64,000 nt of DNA, taken from positions 11,761 through 75,760 of the forward strand of contig JBEKTD010000012.1 in NCBI GenBank assembly GCA_049516395.1. Direction: 5' to 3'. A program made the translations under genes and the position numbers. Below the pieces are notes generated by a model. That model ran no database searches, was not told the origin of the DNA, and worked only from the letters and a program-made list of their open reading frames with translations. Of this stretch, positions 26,790-34,857 are shown piece by piece (position 1 is the stretch's first letter; the number at the start of each line of letters is the position of its first letter). Source of the stretch: Fen-1362 sp049516395. Its GTDB lineage: Bacteria > Planctomycetota > Phycisphaerae > Sedimentisphaerales > Anaerobacaceae.

Positions 26790-28514
26790 TTACTTCTTTT
26801 CGGCCAGCCATGTTTTCAATTTCGCCAAAGGCCAGGCATTAAGCACATCCGTTTTTGCCGCCCAGCCCCTCGCAGCCGTCGCGACGCCAAAGAGCATATA
26901 ATCAAGCTGGTGCAGTTTATGAGAGTCGGTATTGATGACTAATTTCACCCCCGCCTCAATCGCCATTTTGCAGTGAACGTCTTTGAGGTCGAGACGATAA
27001 GGATTCGAGCTTACTTCCATTGCCGTCCGTGTCTCAACGGCGTGCCTGATTACCGCTGGTATATCGATATCCATCGGCTCGCGTTCGCCAATCAGCCGGC
27101 CCGTCGGGTGGCCAATGCAGTTAAGATAAGGGTTATCCATCGCTTTGAGCACCCGATTTGTAATCGTTTCCCTGTCGCCGGACATTCGAGAATGAATCGA
27201 GCCAATTACAAAATCAAGCTGGGCCAGCAATTTGTCATCATAATCAAGCGAGCCATCCGCGAGAATATCGACCTCCGTGCCAACCAAAACGGTAACGCCT
27301 TTGAGCCGGTCATTAAGTTTGCGAATCCGCTCGATTTGCTTGGCCAGACGAGCAGGTGATAACCCGTTGGCAATCGCAACAAAAGGCGAATGGTCCGTAA
27401 TGCAGATGTATTGATAGCCCTTTTGTTTAGCAGCATTTACTAATTCTTCGATTTCACAGGAGCCGTCCGAGGCGGTCGTGTGAATATGCAGGTCGCCTTT
27501 TATATCCTCAAGGCGCACCAAACGGGGGAGTTTATGCTTTTGGGCAGCTTCGATTTCGCCCCTGTCTTCTCTTAACATCGGCTCAACATAATCGAGTCCG
27601 AGTTTTTTATAAATTTCGATTTCCATCGCACCGGCTATCGTCTTTTTGTCGCGGAACAGGCCGTATTCGTTCAATTTCAATCCCGCCTTGACCGCTATTT
27701 CACGCAATCGCACATTGTGCTGTTTCGAGCCGGTGAAATACTGCCAAGCAGCGCCGAAACTCTTATCCGGCACAACACGGACATCGACGTGAACGGGACA
27801 ATTATTTGTTTTTATGATTGCCGCTCCTTTGGTGCCTCCTGCTGCGATTACCTCCTGGACAAATTCCGCCCCGACAAAAGCGTCGATGATTTTTTGGCCA
27901 TCTTTTGCGGCAACGAGAATATCAACATCGCCTATGGTTTCCGCACATCGGCGAACTGAGCCGGCATACTCTATTTTTTTGACACCGGGCAAACCATTAA
28001 GAAACTCCATAACGATAGTTGCCGCGTTAAACGCCTGGTCTAAGCGGATTCTCCCAATTGATTTTTCGAGGAACTCAATACCTTTGGCAATAATCGCCGC
28101 CTTTTTATCGCCGAAGCCGGTTAATTCGGCTAATTTGCCGGTCTCAATCGCCGCTTTCAAATCGGCTATACTTTTGACCTTAAGGTTTTCATAAACCGCC
28201 TTAACGCCCTTTGGCCCCATCCCCGGTATCTTTAACAACTGCAACAACTTCTGCGGAATCTTCGTTAATAGTTCCTGATGCGCGGTTATTTGCCCCGTCT
28301 TTATGAATTCCTCGATTTTGGCTAATGACGATTTCCCCACCCCCGGCGTCTCAGCCAATTTCCCCGTCGCTAACACTTCTTCGATATCAGTAGGCATATC
28401 GCCAATAACCCGCGCGACCTTGCGATAGCTGTTTATGCGGAACCTGTCCTCGCCGAGGATTTCCATTATATCCGCCATTTCGGAAAACAATTCACTTATC
28501 GCTGCGTTTTTCAT
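26790..28514 (-). CDS. polX: DNA polymerase/3'-5' exonuclease PolX
   Basis: A 574-residue family X polymerase with a C-terminal PHP domain, as in Bacillus PolX, used in base-excision repair. Helix-hairpin-helix regions (LAETPGVGKSSLAKIEEFI and LKIPGMGPKGVKAVYENL) are followed by the palm with the catalytic GDVDILVA. The PHP part begins with GDLHIHTTASDGS and carries further His/Asp ligands (ITDHSPF, IGHPTGRLIG). ATG 28514 gives the family length; the longer frame upstream would run into the macro-domain gene. It lies 40 bases downstream of that gene. Confidence 0.94.
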   Translation of the reverse strand: MKNAAISELFSEMADIMEILGEDRFRINSYRKVARVIGDMPTDIEEVLATGKLAETPGVGKSSLAKIEEFIKTGQITAHQELLTKIPQKLLQLLKIPGMGPKGVKAVYENLKVKSIADLKAAIETGKLAELTGFGDKKAAIIAKGIEFLEKSIGRIRLDQAFNAATIVMEFLNGLPGVKKIEYAGSVRRCAETIGDVDILVAAKDGQKIIDAFVGAEFVQEVIAAGGTKGAAIIKTNNCPVHVDVRVVPDKSFGAAWQYFTGSKQHNVRLREIAVKAGLKLNEYGLFRDKKTIAGAMEIEIYKKLGLDYVEPMLREDRGEIEAAQKHKLPRLVRLEDIKGDLHIHTTASDGSCEIEELVNAAKQKGYQYICITDHSPFVAIANGLSPARLAKQIERIRKLNDRLKGVTVLVGTEVDILADGSLDYDDKLLAQLDFVIGSIHSRMSGDRETITNRVLKAMDNPYLNCIGHPTGRLIGEREPMDIDIPAVIRHAVETRTAMEVSSNPYRLDLKDVHCKMAIEAGVKLVINTDSHKLHQLDYMLFGVATAARGWAAKTDVLNAWPLAKLKTWLAEKK

Positions 28515-28554
28515 ACTTTCAACACCCCTGCTGCCTACAGCCAAGGCATAGGTT

Positions 28555-29085
28555 TCATTTCGCGATTTCCTGTTTGAGTTGATTTTCAAAAACCGTGTAA
28601 CTGTCGCTGCCGAACAGGCAAAAGACGACTTTTTTCAAACCCGTTTCGCCTTTGAGGTAATCAATAGTCGTTCGCAGCATTATCTCGGCGCATCGGTCTA
28701 TGGGAAATCCGAAAATACCTGCGCTTATGGCGGGAAATGCGATGCTTTTGAGATTGTGCTTATCCGCCAGTTTGAGCGAGTTGAGCGTCGCGTTTTTGAG
28801 TTTATTATCTTCGTCGCCTTCGCCCATCCTTGGACCAACAGCATGAATGACGTATTTGGCCTTAAGTTTGCCGCCGGTGGTGATTACCGCCCCGCCGACA
28901 AATGTGCCACCGATTTTGTTGCATTCCTGCTGAATCGTAGGCCCGCCTTTTCGTCTTATCGCGCCCGCTACTCCTCCGCCGAGAATCAATTGCGTATCAG
29001 CAGCGTTGACGATCGCGTCGGTATCCATCTCGGTAATGTCGCCGTCGAGCAACTCAAGAACGGTATTTGCGATATTCGCCTTCAT
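28555..29085 (-). CDS. Macro-domain protein (ADP-ribose / O-acetyl-ADP-ribose hydrolase type)
   Basis: A 176-residue single macro domain. The ADP-ribose-binding features are DAIVNAADTQLILGGGVAGAI and FPAISAGIFGFP. Such proteins remove ADP-ribose from proteins or DNA, or hydrolyse O-acetyl-ADP-ribose. It is cotranscribed with polX, which suggests a DNA-damage role, though that is inference. The start ATG has only a weak ribosome site. A terminator-like hairpin and an inverted repeat lie 50-115 bases upstream. Confidence 0.9.
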   Translation of the reverse strand: MKANIANTVLELLDGDITEMDTDAIVNAADTQLILGGGVAGAIRRKGGPTIQQECNKIGGTFVGGAVITTGGKLKAKYVIHAVGPRMGEGDEDNKLKNATLNSLKLADKHNLKSIAFPAISAGIFGFPIDRCAEIMLRTTIDYLKGETGLKKVVFCLFGSDSYTVFENQLKQEIAK

Positions 29086-29135
29086 AATATGCTTATAGAT
29101 TACTTACGGAGGCGCGAATTGGAAGCAAAAAACAA

Positions 29136-29166
29136 GGGCTTGCAGGTCTCTTCTTCCTGCAGGCCC
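29136..29166 (-). terminator. Intrinsic terminator or attenuator upstream of the macro-domain gene
   Basis: On the minus strand GGGCCTGCAGG and CCTGCAAGCCC form an 11-pair stem with a 9-base loop, followed by TTGTTTTTTGC. It ends any minus-strand transcript entering from the small gene at 29362, or attenuates macro/polX expression if their promoter lies further up. Confidence 0.6.
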
Positions 29167-29167
29167 C

Positions 29168-29197
29168 GTAATGATTACATTTGATTATAATCATTAC
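29168..29197. promoter_or_regulatory. Perfect 10-base inverted repeat, possible operator
   Basis: GTAATGATTA and TAATCATTAC are separated by 10 bases in AT-rich DNA upstream of the macro/polX operon. The symmetry and position fit a dimeric repressor site, but no regulator is identified. Confidence 0.4.
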
Positions 29198-29361
29198 ATC
29201 ATAATTTACCATTAAATGTCAAGCGCATAATCGCCATTTTAACATTTTTTTGCTCTTTGGGAAAAAACTTGATTTTTGCCCTAAAAAAGCATTGTGAGGA
29301 GGAAAAGATAAGGTATGGGATGCCCCCTTCGGTTTGGTATTATCCTTGGGCTATGCAGTCG

Positions 29362-29550
29362 TCATTGCTGCGATATTGACTCAATAAATTCTTTCATCAG
29401 CGGGTCATCGCAGCACTCTATCAGCTCAATCCTGAGGTATTCGGCATACTCTTTGCCATCAATACCGAGCGGCTGCTGCCATTGCTCAAACCGCTTCTGG
29501 ATCCTTTGAGCGTGCTCCTGTGCCCATTGTATTTTCTGCCCATCTATCAT
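29362..29550 (-). CDS. Small hypothetical protein
   Basis: A 62-residue frame beginning MIDGQKIQWAQEHAQRIQKR. It is rich in charged, Gln and Trp residues with helical spacing, and ends in KEFIESISQQ. I do not recognise it. A TTGGAGG lies 12 bases before ATG 29550; a GTG at 29559 is a possible alternative start. It is alone between tRNA-Cys and the macro-domain gene, with a minus-strand terminator downstream at 29136-29166. Real coding is plausible but not proven. Confidence 0.45.
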   Translation of the reverse strand: MIDGQKIQWAQEHAQRIQKRFEQWQQPLGIDGKEYAEYLRIELIECCDDPLMKEFIESISQQ

Positions 29551-29662
29551 TTTTCTCACAGGCCTCCAAATGGACAAAATATAATTCTATCGCCTTTGGC
29601 AGTTTTGTCAAGTGTTTATTTAGACAATTTCGGTGAGCTGTTTCAATATGAAGGTGGATAAC

Positions 29663-29736
29663 AGGCGACGGTGGGAATCGAACCCACGAATAACGGTTTT
29701 GCAAACCGTCCCCTTAGGCCGCTTGGGTACGTCGCC
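29663..29736 (-). tRNA. tRNA-Cys (anticodon GCA)
   Basis: The minus strand folds to a full cloverleaf. The acceptor arms GGCGACG and CGTCGCC pair perfectly. The anticodon stem ACGGT/ACCGT encloses the loop TTGCAAA with anticodon GCA. The T arm is GTGGG TTCGAAT CCCAC. The discriminator base is U73, a known cysteine identity element. The 3' CCA is not encoded. Confidence 0.96.
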
Positions 29737-29836
29737 AAAATCGAATTTTAATCTACTAATATGCGCGCTATTTTGCAACTAAAATCTCGTGCCGTTCTGT
29801 CCTAAACCGCCTATCTGCAATCCACGAACTAACTAC

Positions 29837-31228
29837 TCAGCCCACTTTAGGCGGCTGGTGAACGCTAAGGCCAAAGGCATCTTCCCACGCCTCCTTGAGG
29901 ACCTCCGAAACGGTCGGGTGCGGGAAACTGACAGAGTGGAATTTTTCAGTTGAACCGATAATAAGTCGAGCGGCCGATACAAGCTCGGTTACACCTGCGC
30001 CAACCATAGTAACGCCTAATATCTTATTATTTGCTTTTTCACGAATGACCCTGATTTCGCCGACGGTTTCATTGTGCGCCAAGCTTCTGCCATTGGCCCT
30101 GAAAAAGCCCCTGCCGACGACAAACTCAACACCCTCTTTTGCGCATACCTGCTCGTTTTTGCCTACCGACGCTATTTCAGGGAAGGTGTAAACCGCCCTC
30201 GGTATAAGCAAATAGTCGCCTATTGCTGAATTGCCGCCCAAAAGGTTATCCGCAACGACATCCGCTTCCGCGAACGCGCCGTGTGCCAGATATGTCGTGC
30301 CGACCACGTCGCCTATGGCGTAAACGCCGGGGATGTTCGTTTGCATCCTGTCGTTGACCTTTATCACAGGACCATTGGTCTGTAATTTCAGGTTGTCGAT
30401 GGTTTGTTTGTCGCAGACCGCTTTTCTGCCTACGGTTACAAGAACTTTTTCAGCTTCAATAGTTTGCCCTGACTGTAAAATCACCTTCGCCCTACCGTTT
30501 GCCTTGTCAACCGCCGTTACTTTTTGGCTGGTTAAAACTGTGATGCCGAGCTTTTTGAATTCTCGTTCCAATAACTGGCTGACCCATTTATCTTCGGTGT
30601 TGATGATTCGCTCGAGCGCCTCGACGATTGTAACTTTTGTGCCTATGGCCGCGTAAACACAGGCGAGTTCGCAGCCGATGATGCCACCGCCCACGATTAC
30701 CATTGACGCGGGAATTGCCTGTAATGATAAGGCCTCCGTGCTGCTGATAATGGTCTGTCCATCAAATGGGAAAGCCAGTATTTCAACCGGTATTGAGCCG
30801 GTGGCGATTACAATGCCTTTTATCGCGTTGATTTCTATTTGCCCTGTCTGGGTTTTAACAACGACCGCCTTTGGCGAAGAAACAATAGCCGTCCCGGCAA
30901 ATACTTTGATTTTGTTTGCCTGCAGAAGCCCCGAAAGCCCTTTCCTGGACCCCGAGATGATTGCGTCTTTGCGCTGCTGCATTTTTACCCAGTTGGGCGA
31001 GACCGTCGGTATATCGATGCCCATAGTACCGGCGTTTTTTGCTTGCAGCAGGACCTCCGCTGAAGCAAGCAGCACCTTCGAGGGGATACAGCCGCGGTTC
31101 AGGCAAGTTCCGCCCGTTTCGGCCTTTTCGATAATCGCTACCGATGCGCCTTTTTGCGCACACCGAATCGCCGCGTAATAGCCACCCGGCCCCGAGCCGA
31201 TTACAACAACGTCAACTATTTCTGCCAT
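29837..31228 (-). CDS. lpdA: Dihydrolipoyl dehydrogenase
   Basis: A 463-residue flavin disulfide reductase (E3) that reoxidises lipoamide in 2-oxoacid dehydrogenase or glycine-cleavage complexes. The FAD site is VVIGSGPGGYYAA. The redox disulfide is C42/C47 in GGTCLNRGCIPSK. The NAD site is VIVGGGIIGCELACVY. The C-terminal catalytic His is in FPHPTVSEVL. ATG 31228 has GGAG eight bases upstream. No E1 or E2 gene is adjacent, so the partner complex must be elsewhere. Confidence 0.95.
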   Translation of the reverse strand: MAEIVDVVVIGSGPGGYYAAIRCAQKGASVAIIEKAETGGTCLNRGCIPSKVLLASAEVLLQAKNAGTMGIDIPTVSPNWVKMQQRKDAIISGSRKGLSGLLQANKIKVFAGTAIVSSPKAVVVKTQTGQIEINAIKGIVIATGSIPVEILAFPFDGQTIISSTEALSLQAIPASMVIVGGGIIGCELACVYAAIGTKVTIVEALERIINTEDKWVSQLLEREFKKLGITVLTSQKVTAVDKANGRAKVILQSGQTIEAEKVLVTVGRKAVCDKQTIDNLKLQTNGPVIKVNDRMQTNIPGVYAIGDVVGTTYLAHGAFAEADVVADNLLGGNSAIGDYLLIPRAVYTFPEIASVGKNEQVCAKEGVEFVVGRGFFRANGRSLAHNETVGEIRVIREKANNKILGVTMVGAGVTELVSAARLIIGSTEKFHSVSFPHPTVSEVLKEAWEDAFGLSVHQPPKVG

Positions 31229-31409
31229 TTACGTCGCTCCAGTTTTTAAGGCATTCCGCAGTCGCAACAGACACCTTAAAAAGCAAATGTATTTTATCTT
31301 TTATGCAGGAGTGAACAAGGGAAATCAGGCCATGGCGGAATCAACCGATGGTTTTCCGCTTCGTTAAGCTTGTGCCTTTTTTGGTCTAACTAAAAAACCG
31401 GCGTGTCAA

Positions 31410-32693
31410 CTACTTGGTATGCGGGAAAGGAATACGCCAAATTCCTTCCTTAAAGCCCCTGTTAGAAACAAAATAAATATATTTCTGATCGGGCGACGCT
31501 AATGGAAAATCATCCAGAGAGCCATTAGTCGTTAGTTGCCGAGGCCCCATGCCATCTTCACGAATTATCCAGATATCATAATTCGGCACTCCTTTACCGT
31601 CTTTGGCTTCGTCAGACGCATACAGGATGTAATTAGCATCGTAACTCCACGATGGATTTCTCTTGCCGCCCGGCCCCGGGGTATTTGTAAGCTGAACAGG
31701 ATTTTGGCCGCTAACCGGAACCTTCCAAAGTTGGCCGTCAGACCCAATATATGCAATCTGTGTGCCATCGGGCGAAATCGACGGCATACTGCCCTCTCTT
31801 ATTTGTGTCGGATATTGATTTTCTCCTCCCAAAGTCCAAATCTGGTTAAAGCTTGGTCCCTGCCTGTACTCCGGCTTGTATGTAAAAGCCATAACGCCAT
31901 TTCGCGATATCGAGGGCTGTAAATTGTAACCTTCCGCTGTTTGGCGCACGACTGCGATTGCGCTTGTCTGCTCGCTGGATACGCGGAAAATATCTACCTT
32001 GTTTGGGCGTAACCGGTTGGACCCAAAGTATAGAGCGCCATCAACGCCAACCGTCGGATAGTTATCAAGCCACTGACCGCTTGTTATTTCTATAACTCCA
32101 CCGCCTCCTGTTTGAACAGCACGAATATTGGACGTGGTTTTCTGTGCCCCGTTTTCGTCCTTAACTGTCTCTCCAATTGCGAAAAAGATTCTGTTGCCGT
32201 CGGTTGATAGCGCCATACCGAGAATGGTCTGATTGTCTCCCAGCTTAACAATACTGGAAGAGGCCATACCTTCACGCTCTATGTCCTCTACCCATGCTCT
32301 GGCCGTGTGCAACTGGACCGTATATCCTTTTTCCTCCGATATGACCGGCTCCAATCTGTTTACCTCCCGCACTACCTCAGGCTCAGGTTTTAATTCAACA
32401 AATATTGATGTCTGCTTGTCCTCTCTTTTAATCGAAACCGTGTTGGATTCAAACCCTTTCGCAGAACATGTCAGGTCATATGAAGAAGGCGCTTCCGAAG
32501 GATTAGTGCTAAACCTGAATTTATGTACGAGCGGTGCCTGCCCCAGCTTCTCAACCCCCTCCTGCGACGAAAGCTTGGCATCGGCACCGGTTGGTTTCGT
32601 ATTGATTGTTATCTCCCTCTCCTCCACACATCCGCCAATCATCAGTAACAACATGGAGCATGCGACTATCCGGCAGTTTCTAACTATATTCAT
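31410..32693 (-). CDS. Lipoprotein with PEGA-like domain and TolB-type beta-propeller repeats
   Basis: A 427-residue exported lipoprotein. The signal peptide ends LLLMIGGC, with Cys at about 22. A short beta-rich PEGA-like region follows (ITINTKPTGADAKLS). The rest is a series of PD40/TolB-like propeller blades, such as PSISPDGTQIAYIGSDGQLW and SPDQKYIYFVSNR. The start has GGGAG six bases upstream. It is a monocistronic gene as far as can be seen. A role in sensing or cell-envelope scaffolding is possible, but no specific function can be given. Confidence 0.82.
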   Translation of the reverse strand: MNIVRNCRIVACSMLLLMIGGCVEEREITINTKPTGADAKLSSQEGVEKLGQAPLVHKFRFSTNPSEAPSSYDLTCSAKGFESNTVSIKREDKQTSIFVELKPEPEVVREVNRLEPVISEEKGYTVQLHTARAWVEDIEREGMASSSIVKLGDNQTILGMALSTDGNRIFFAIGETVKDENGAQKTTSNIRAVQTGGGGVIEITSGQWLDNYPTVGVDGALYFGSNRLRPNKVDIFRVSSEQTSAIAVVRQTAEGYNLQPSISRNGVMAFTYKPEYRQGPSFNQIWTLGGENQYPTQIREGSMPSISPDGTQIAYIGSDGQLWKVPVSGQNPVQLTNTPGPGGKRNPSWSYDANYILYASDEAKDGKGVPNYDIWIIREDGMGPRQLTTNGSLDDFPLASPDQKYIYFVSNRGFKEGIWRIPFPHTK

Positions 32694-33047
32694 ACCTGTC
32701 TCCCTTCTATATTAAGTGTGATGATAATCTTTGAATTTCAAACGAACGGAAACATAATTAACTCTTCGCCCGCTTACTTGTTCAAGTATATCTCTCCATC
32801 TACAGAAAATTCTATATATATTCTGAATTATAATACAGGCCATATTTGTCTTCAAGAGGGAAACCAAACAATTTTCCTGTTTATTTTATCACTAAAATTT
32901 GGCCGGGCAACACAGGCAAACAAATCACAACTTGAAAGAAAATTATCGATGACTTGCTTGATTGTCAAAAGCAAAAGAAAACAATAGAAGTTGATTTTAT
33001 TTTGTGACGTGCTTTACAGAGGTCGAAAATTGTATATTGGCCGGTGA
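32694..33047. other. AT-rich intergenic region, no gene seen
   Basis: This 354-base region is richer in A and T than its flanks. The longest frame (32718-32987, plus strand) has no ribosome site and lacks protein-like composition. The promoter for the propeller lipoprotein should lie just above 32700; the rest is the 3' side of fabF. Confidence 0.5.
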
Positions 33048-34292
33048 TTATACCTTACCGAAGACGACACAGGCGTTGTGTCCGCCGAAGCCGAAGGAGT
33101 TACTTATCGCGACGTCGACTTTGCGTTCCCTGGCTTTCAAAGGCACAAAATCCATCTTTGTGTCGCAACGCTCGTCCACGTTATCGAGGTTAATCGTGGG
33201 CGGGACAATCGATTTCTTAATCGCATGGGCACACACTATCATCTCGACGGCTGCGCTTGCGCCAAGCAGATGCCCGTGCGCGCCCTTTGTCGAGCTTACC
33301 ATAACTTTATACGCGTGCGGTCCAAGCACCGTCCTGATGGCTGCGCTTTCGGCGATATCGTTTAATTCGGTTCCCGTCCCGTGGGCATTGACGTAATCGA
33401 CCTTATCGGGCGATACCTGCGCGTCTTTTAACGCAAGTTCCATCGCCTTGGCCGCCCCTGCCCCATCCGACAGAGGCGCGGTAATATGATTCCCGTCGTC
33501 GGTTGCCCCGTATCCCAATACTTCCGCGTATATCGTGGCCCCGCGTTTTTTCGCGTGCTCATATTCTTCGAGAACCGCTATTCCTGCGCCTTCTGAAAGC
33601 ACAAATCCGTCCCTGTCCTTGTCGAAAGGCCTCGATGCCTGTGCGGGACTGTCGTTTCGCAAACTAAGCGACCTAGCAGCACAAAAACTCGCTAATCCTA
33701 ACGGCGTTAGTGCCGCTTCGGTTCCGCCCGTTACCACCACGTCGCTACGGCCGGCTACGATATTACAAAACGCTTCGCCAATCGCATGGTTGCTGCTGGC
33801 GCATGCGCTTGATACGCAGAAATTCGGCCCTCGCAGGCCATACTGTATAGCGATATTGCCCGCCGCGGCGTTGGCCATAAGACGCGGAACCGTAAATGGC
33901 GAAATCCTCATCGGCGCCTTTTTCAAAAGTATAAGGTGCTGTTCCTCGATTTCTTTTATTCCGCCGATACCCGTTCCGACTATGGCGCCCATCCGGTACG
34001 GGTCTTCCTTGCTGAAATCCAGTCCGCTTTCCTTTACCGCCTGAATTGCCGCGGAAACCGCGAACTGGGAAAATCGGTCCATCCGCTTGCTTTCGCGGAA
34101 GTCGATATATTTGGTAACATCGAAATGTTTTATTTCGCCGCCGAAATGAACCGGATACGCGGTAGTATCGAACGACTCTATCGTTGCGATGCCGCTTTTA
34201 CCCTGGCAAAGCGCCCCAAAAAACTCATCAGCCGTTTCTCCCAAGGCGGTAATACAGCCCAGACCTGTAATTACTACTCTTCGTCTGCTCAT
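33048..34292 (-). CDS. fabF: 3-oxoacyl-[acyl-carrier-protein] synthase II
   Basis: A 414-residue condensing enzyme of fatty-acid elongation. Catalytic Cys is C164 (SSACASSNHAIGEA), and the two His are in NAHGTGTELND and GAHGHLLGA. The ATG at 34292 gives MSRRRVVITGLGC, the usual start. It follows acpP by 12 bases, as in the classical fab operon. Confidence 0.96.
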   Translation of the reverse strand: MSRRRVVITGLGCITALGETADEFFGALCQGKSGIATIESFDTTAYPVHFGGEIKHFDVTKYIDFRESKRMDRFSQFAVSAAIQAVKESGLDFSKEDPYRMGAIVGTGIGGIKEIEEQHLILLKKAPMRISPFTVPRLMANAAAGNIAIQYGLRGPNFCVSSACASSNHAIGEAFCNIVAGRSDVVVTGGTEAALTPLGLASFCAARSLSLRNDSPAQASRPFDKDRDGFVLSEGAGIAVLEEYEHAKKRGATIYAEVLGYGATDDGNHITAPLSDGAGAAKAMELALKDAQVSPDKVDYVNAHGTGTELNDIAESAAIRTVLGPHAYKVMVSSTKGAHGHLLGASAAVEMIVCAHAIKKSIVPPTINLDNVDERCDTKMDFVPLKARERKVDVAISNSFGFGGHNACVVFGKV

Positions 34293-34304
34293 TTTCTATA
34301 GCTG

Positions 34305-34574
34305 CTATTTCTTCTTTGCCGCCTTGGCCGCGTTTACTATGTAGTCAACCGCCGCTCCGACCGTTTGAATCTTCTCAGCTTCCTCGTCCGGGATGCTCAT
34401 CCCGAACTCATCCTCGAATTCCATTACCAGCTCCACTGTATCCAGCGAGTCGGCATTCAGGTCGTTTATGAAGGAAGTTTCGCGGCTGATTTCCGCTTTA
34501 TCAACGCCCATCTGCTCGCTAATTATGTCTATTACCTTTTGCTCTACTGCCTGGACATCCATATCAGCACTCAC
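34305..34574 (-). CDS. acpP: Acyl carrier protein
   Basis: An 89-residue ACP carrying the 4'-phosphopantetheine on S43 (NADSLDTVELV). The body matches AcpP (VIDIISEQMGVDKAEIS, MSIPDEEAEKI), and the C-terminus is Lys/Ala-rich. Two starts are possible. GTG 34574 has GGAGG eight bases upstream and is preferred; ATG 34562 would leave GGAGG twenty bases away. It is coupled to fabF. Confidence 0.95.
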   Translation of the reverse strand: MSADMDVQAVEQKVIDIISEQMGVDKAEISRETSFINDLNADSLDTVELVMEFEDEFGMSIPDEEAEKIQTVGAAVDYIVNAAKAAKKK

Positions 34575-34857
34575 TTGCTTGTCCTCCAAAAACAACGTTT
34601 TTTTCACATAGACAAACTGTTTACCAGCGGATTTACATCTCAACGCCGCGCCATCCGATGACGGTCGGGTGGTATATTAACTGCCTGAAGCCCTATCGAC
34701 AACCATTTTTTTTGAATTTTTTTGGAAAAAATAACCGCTGGCTAATAATTCATAACAATTGGCCGGTGTCAACCACCAACAATCGCTTTCAGGCAAATTC
34801 ACAATTTACCCTTGCGGTTTGGGCGAGAAAAGTCAAAATAGGCCAAATAGCGTTGAT

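Noticed and set aside
29486..29704. Minus-strand frame running through tRNA-Cys
   Set aside because: It overlaps most of a well-formed tRNA, so coding is unlikely.
32718..32987. 89-codon plus-strand frame in AT-rich DNA
   Set aside because: No ribosome site and a composition expected from AT-rich non-coding DNA.
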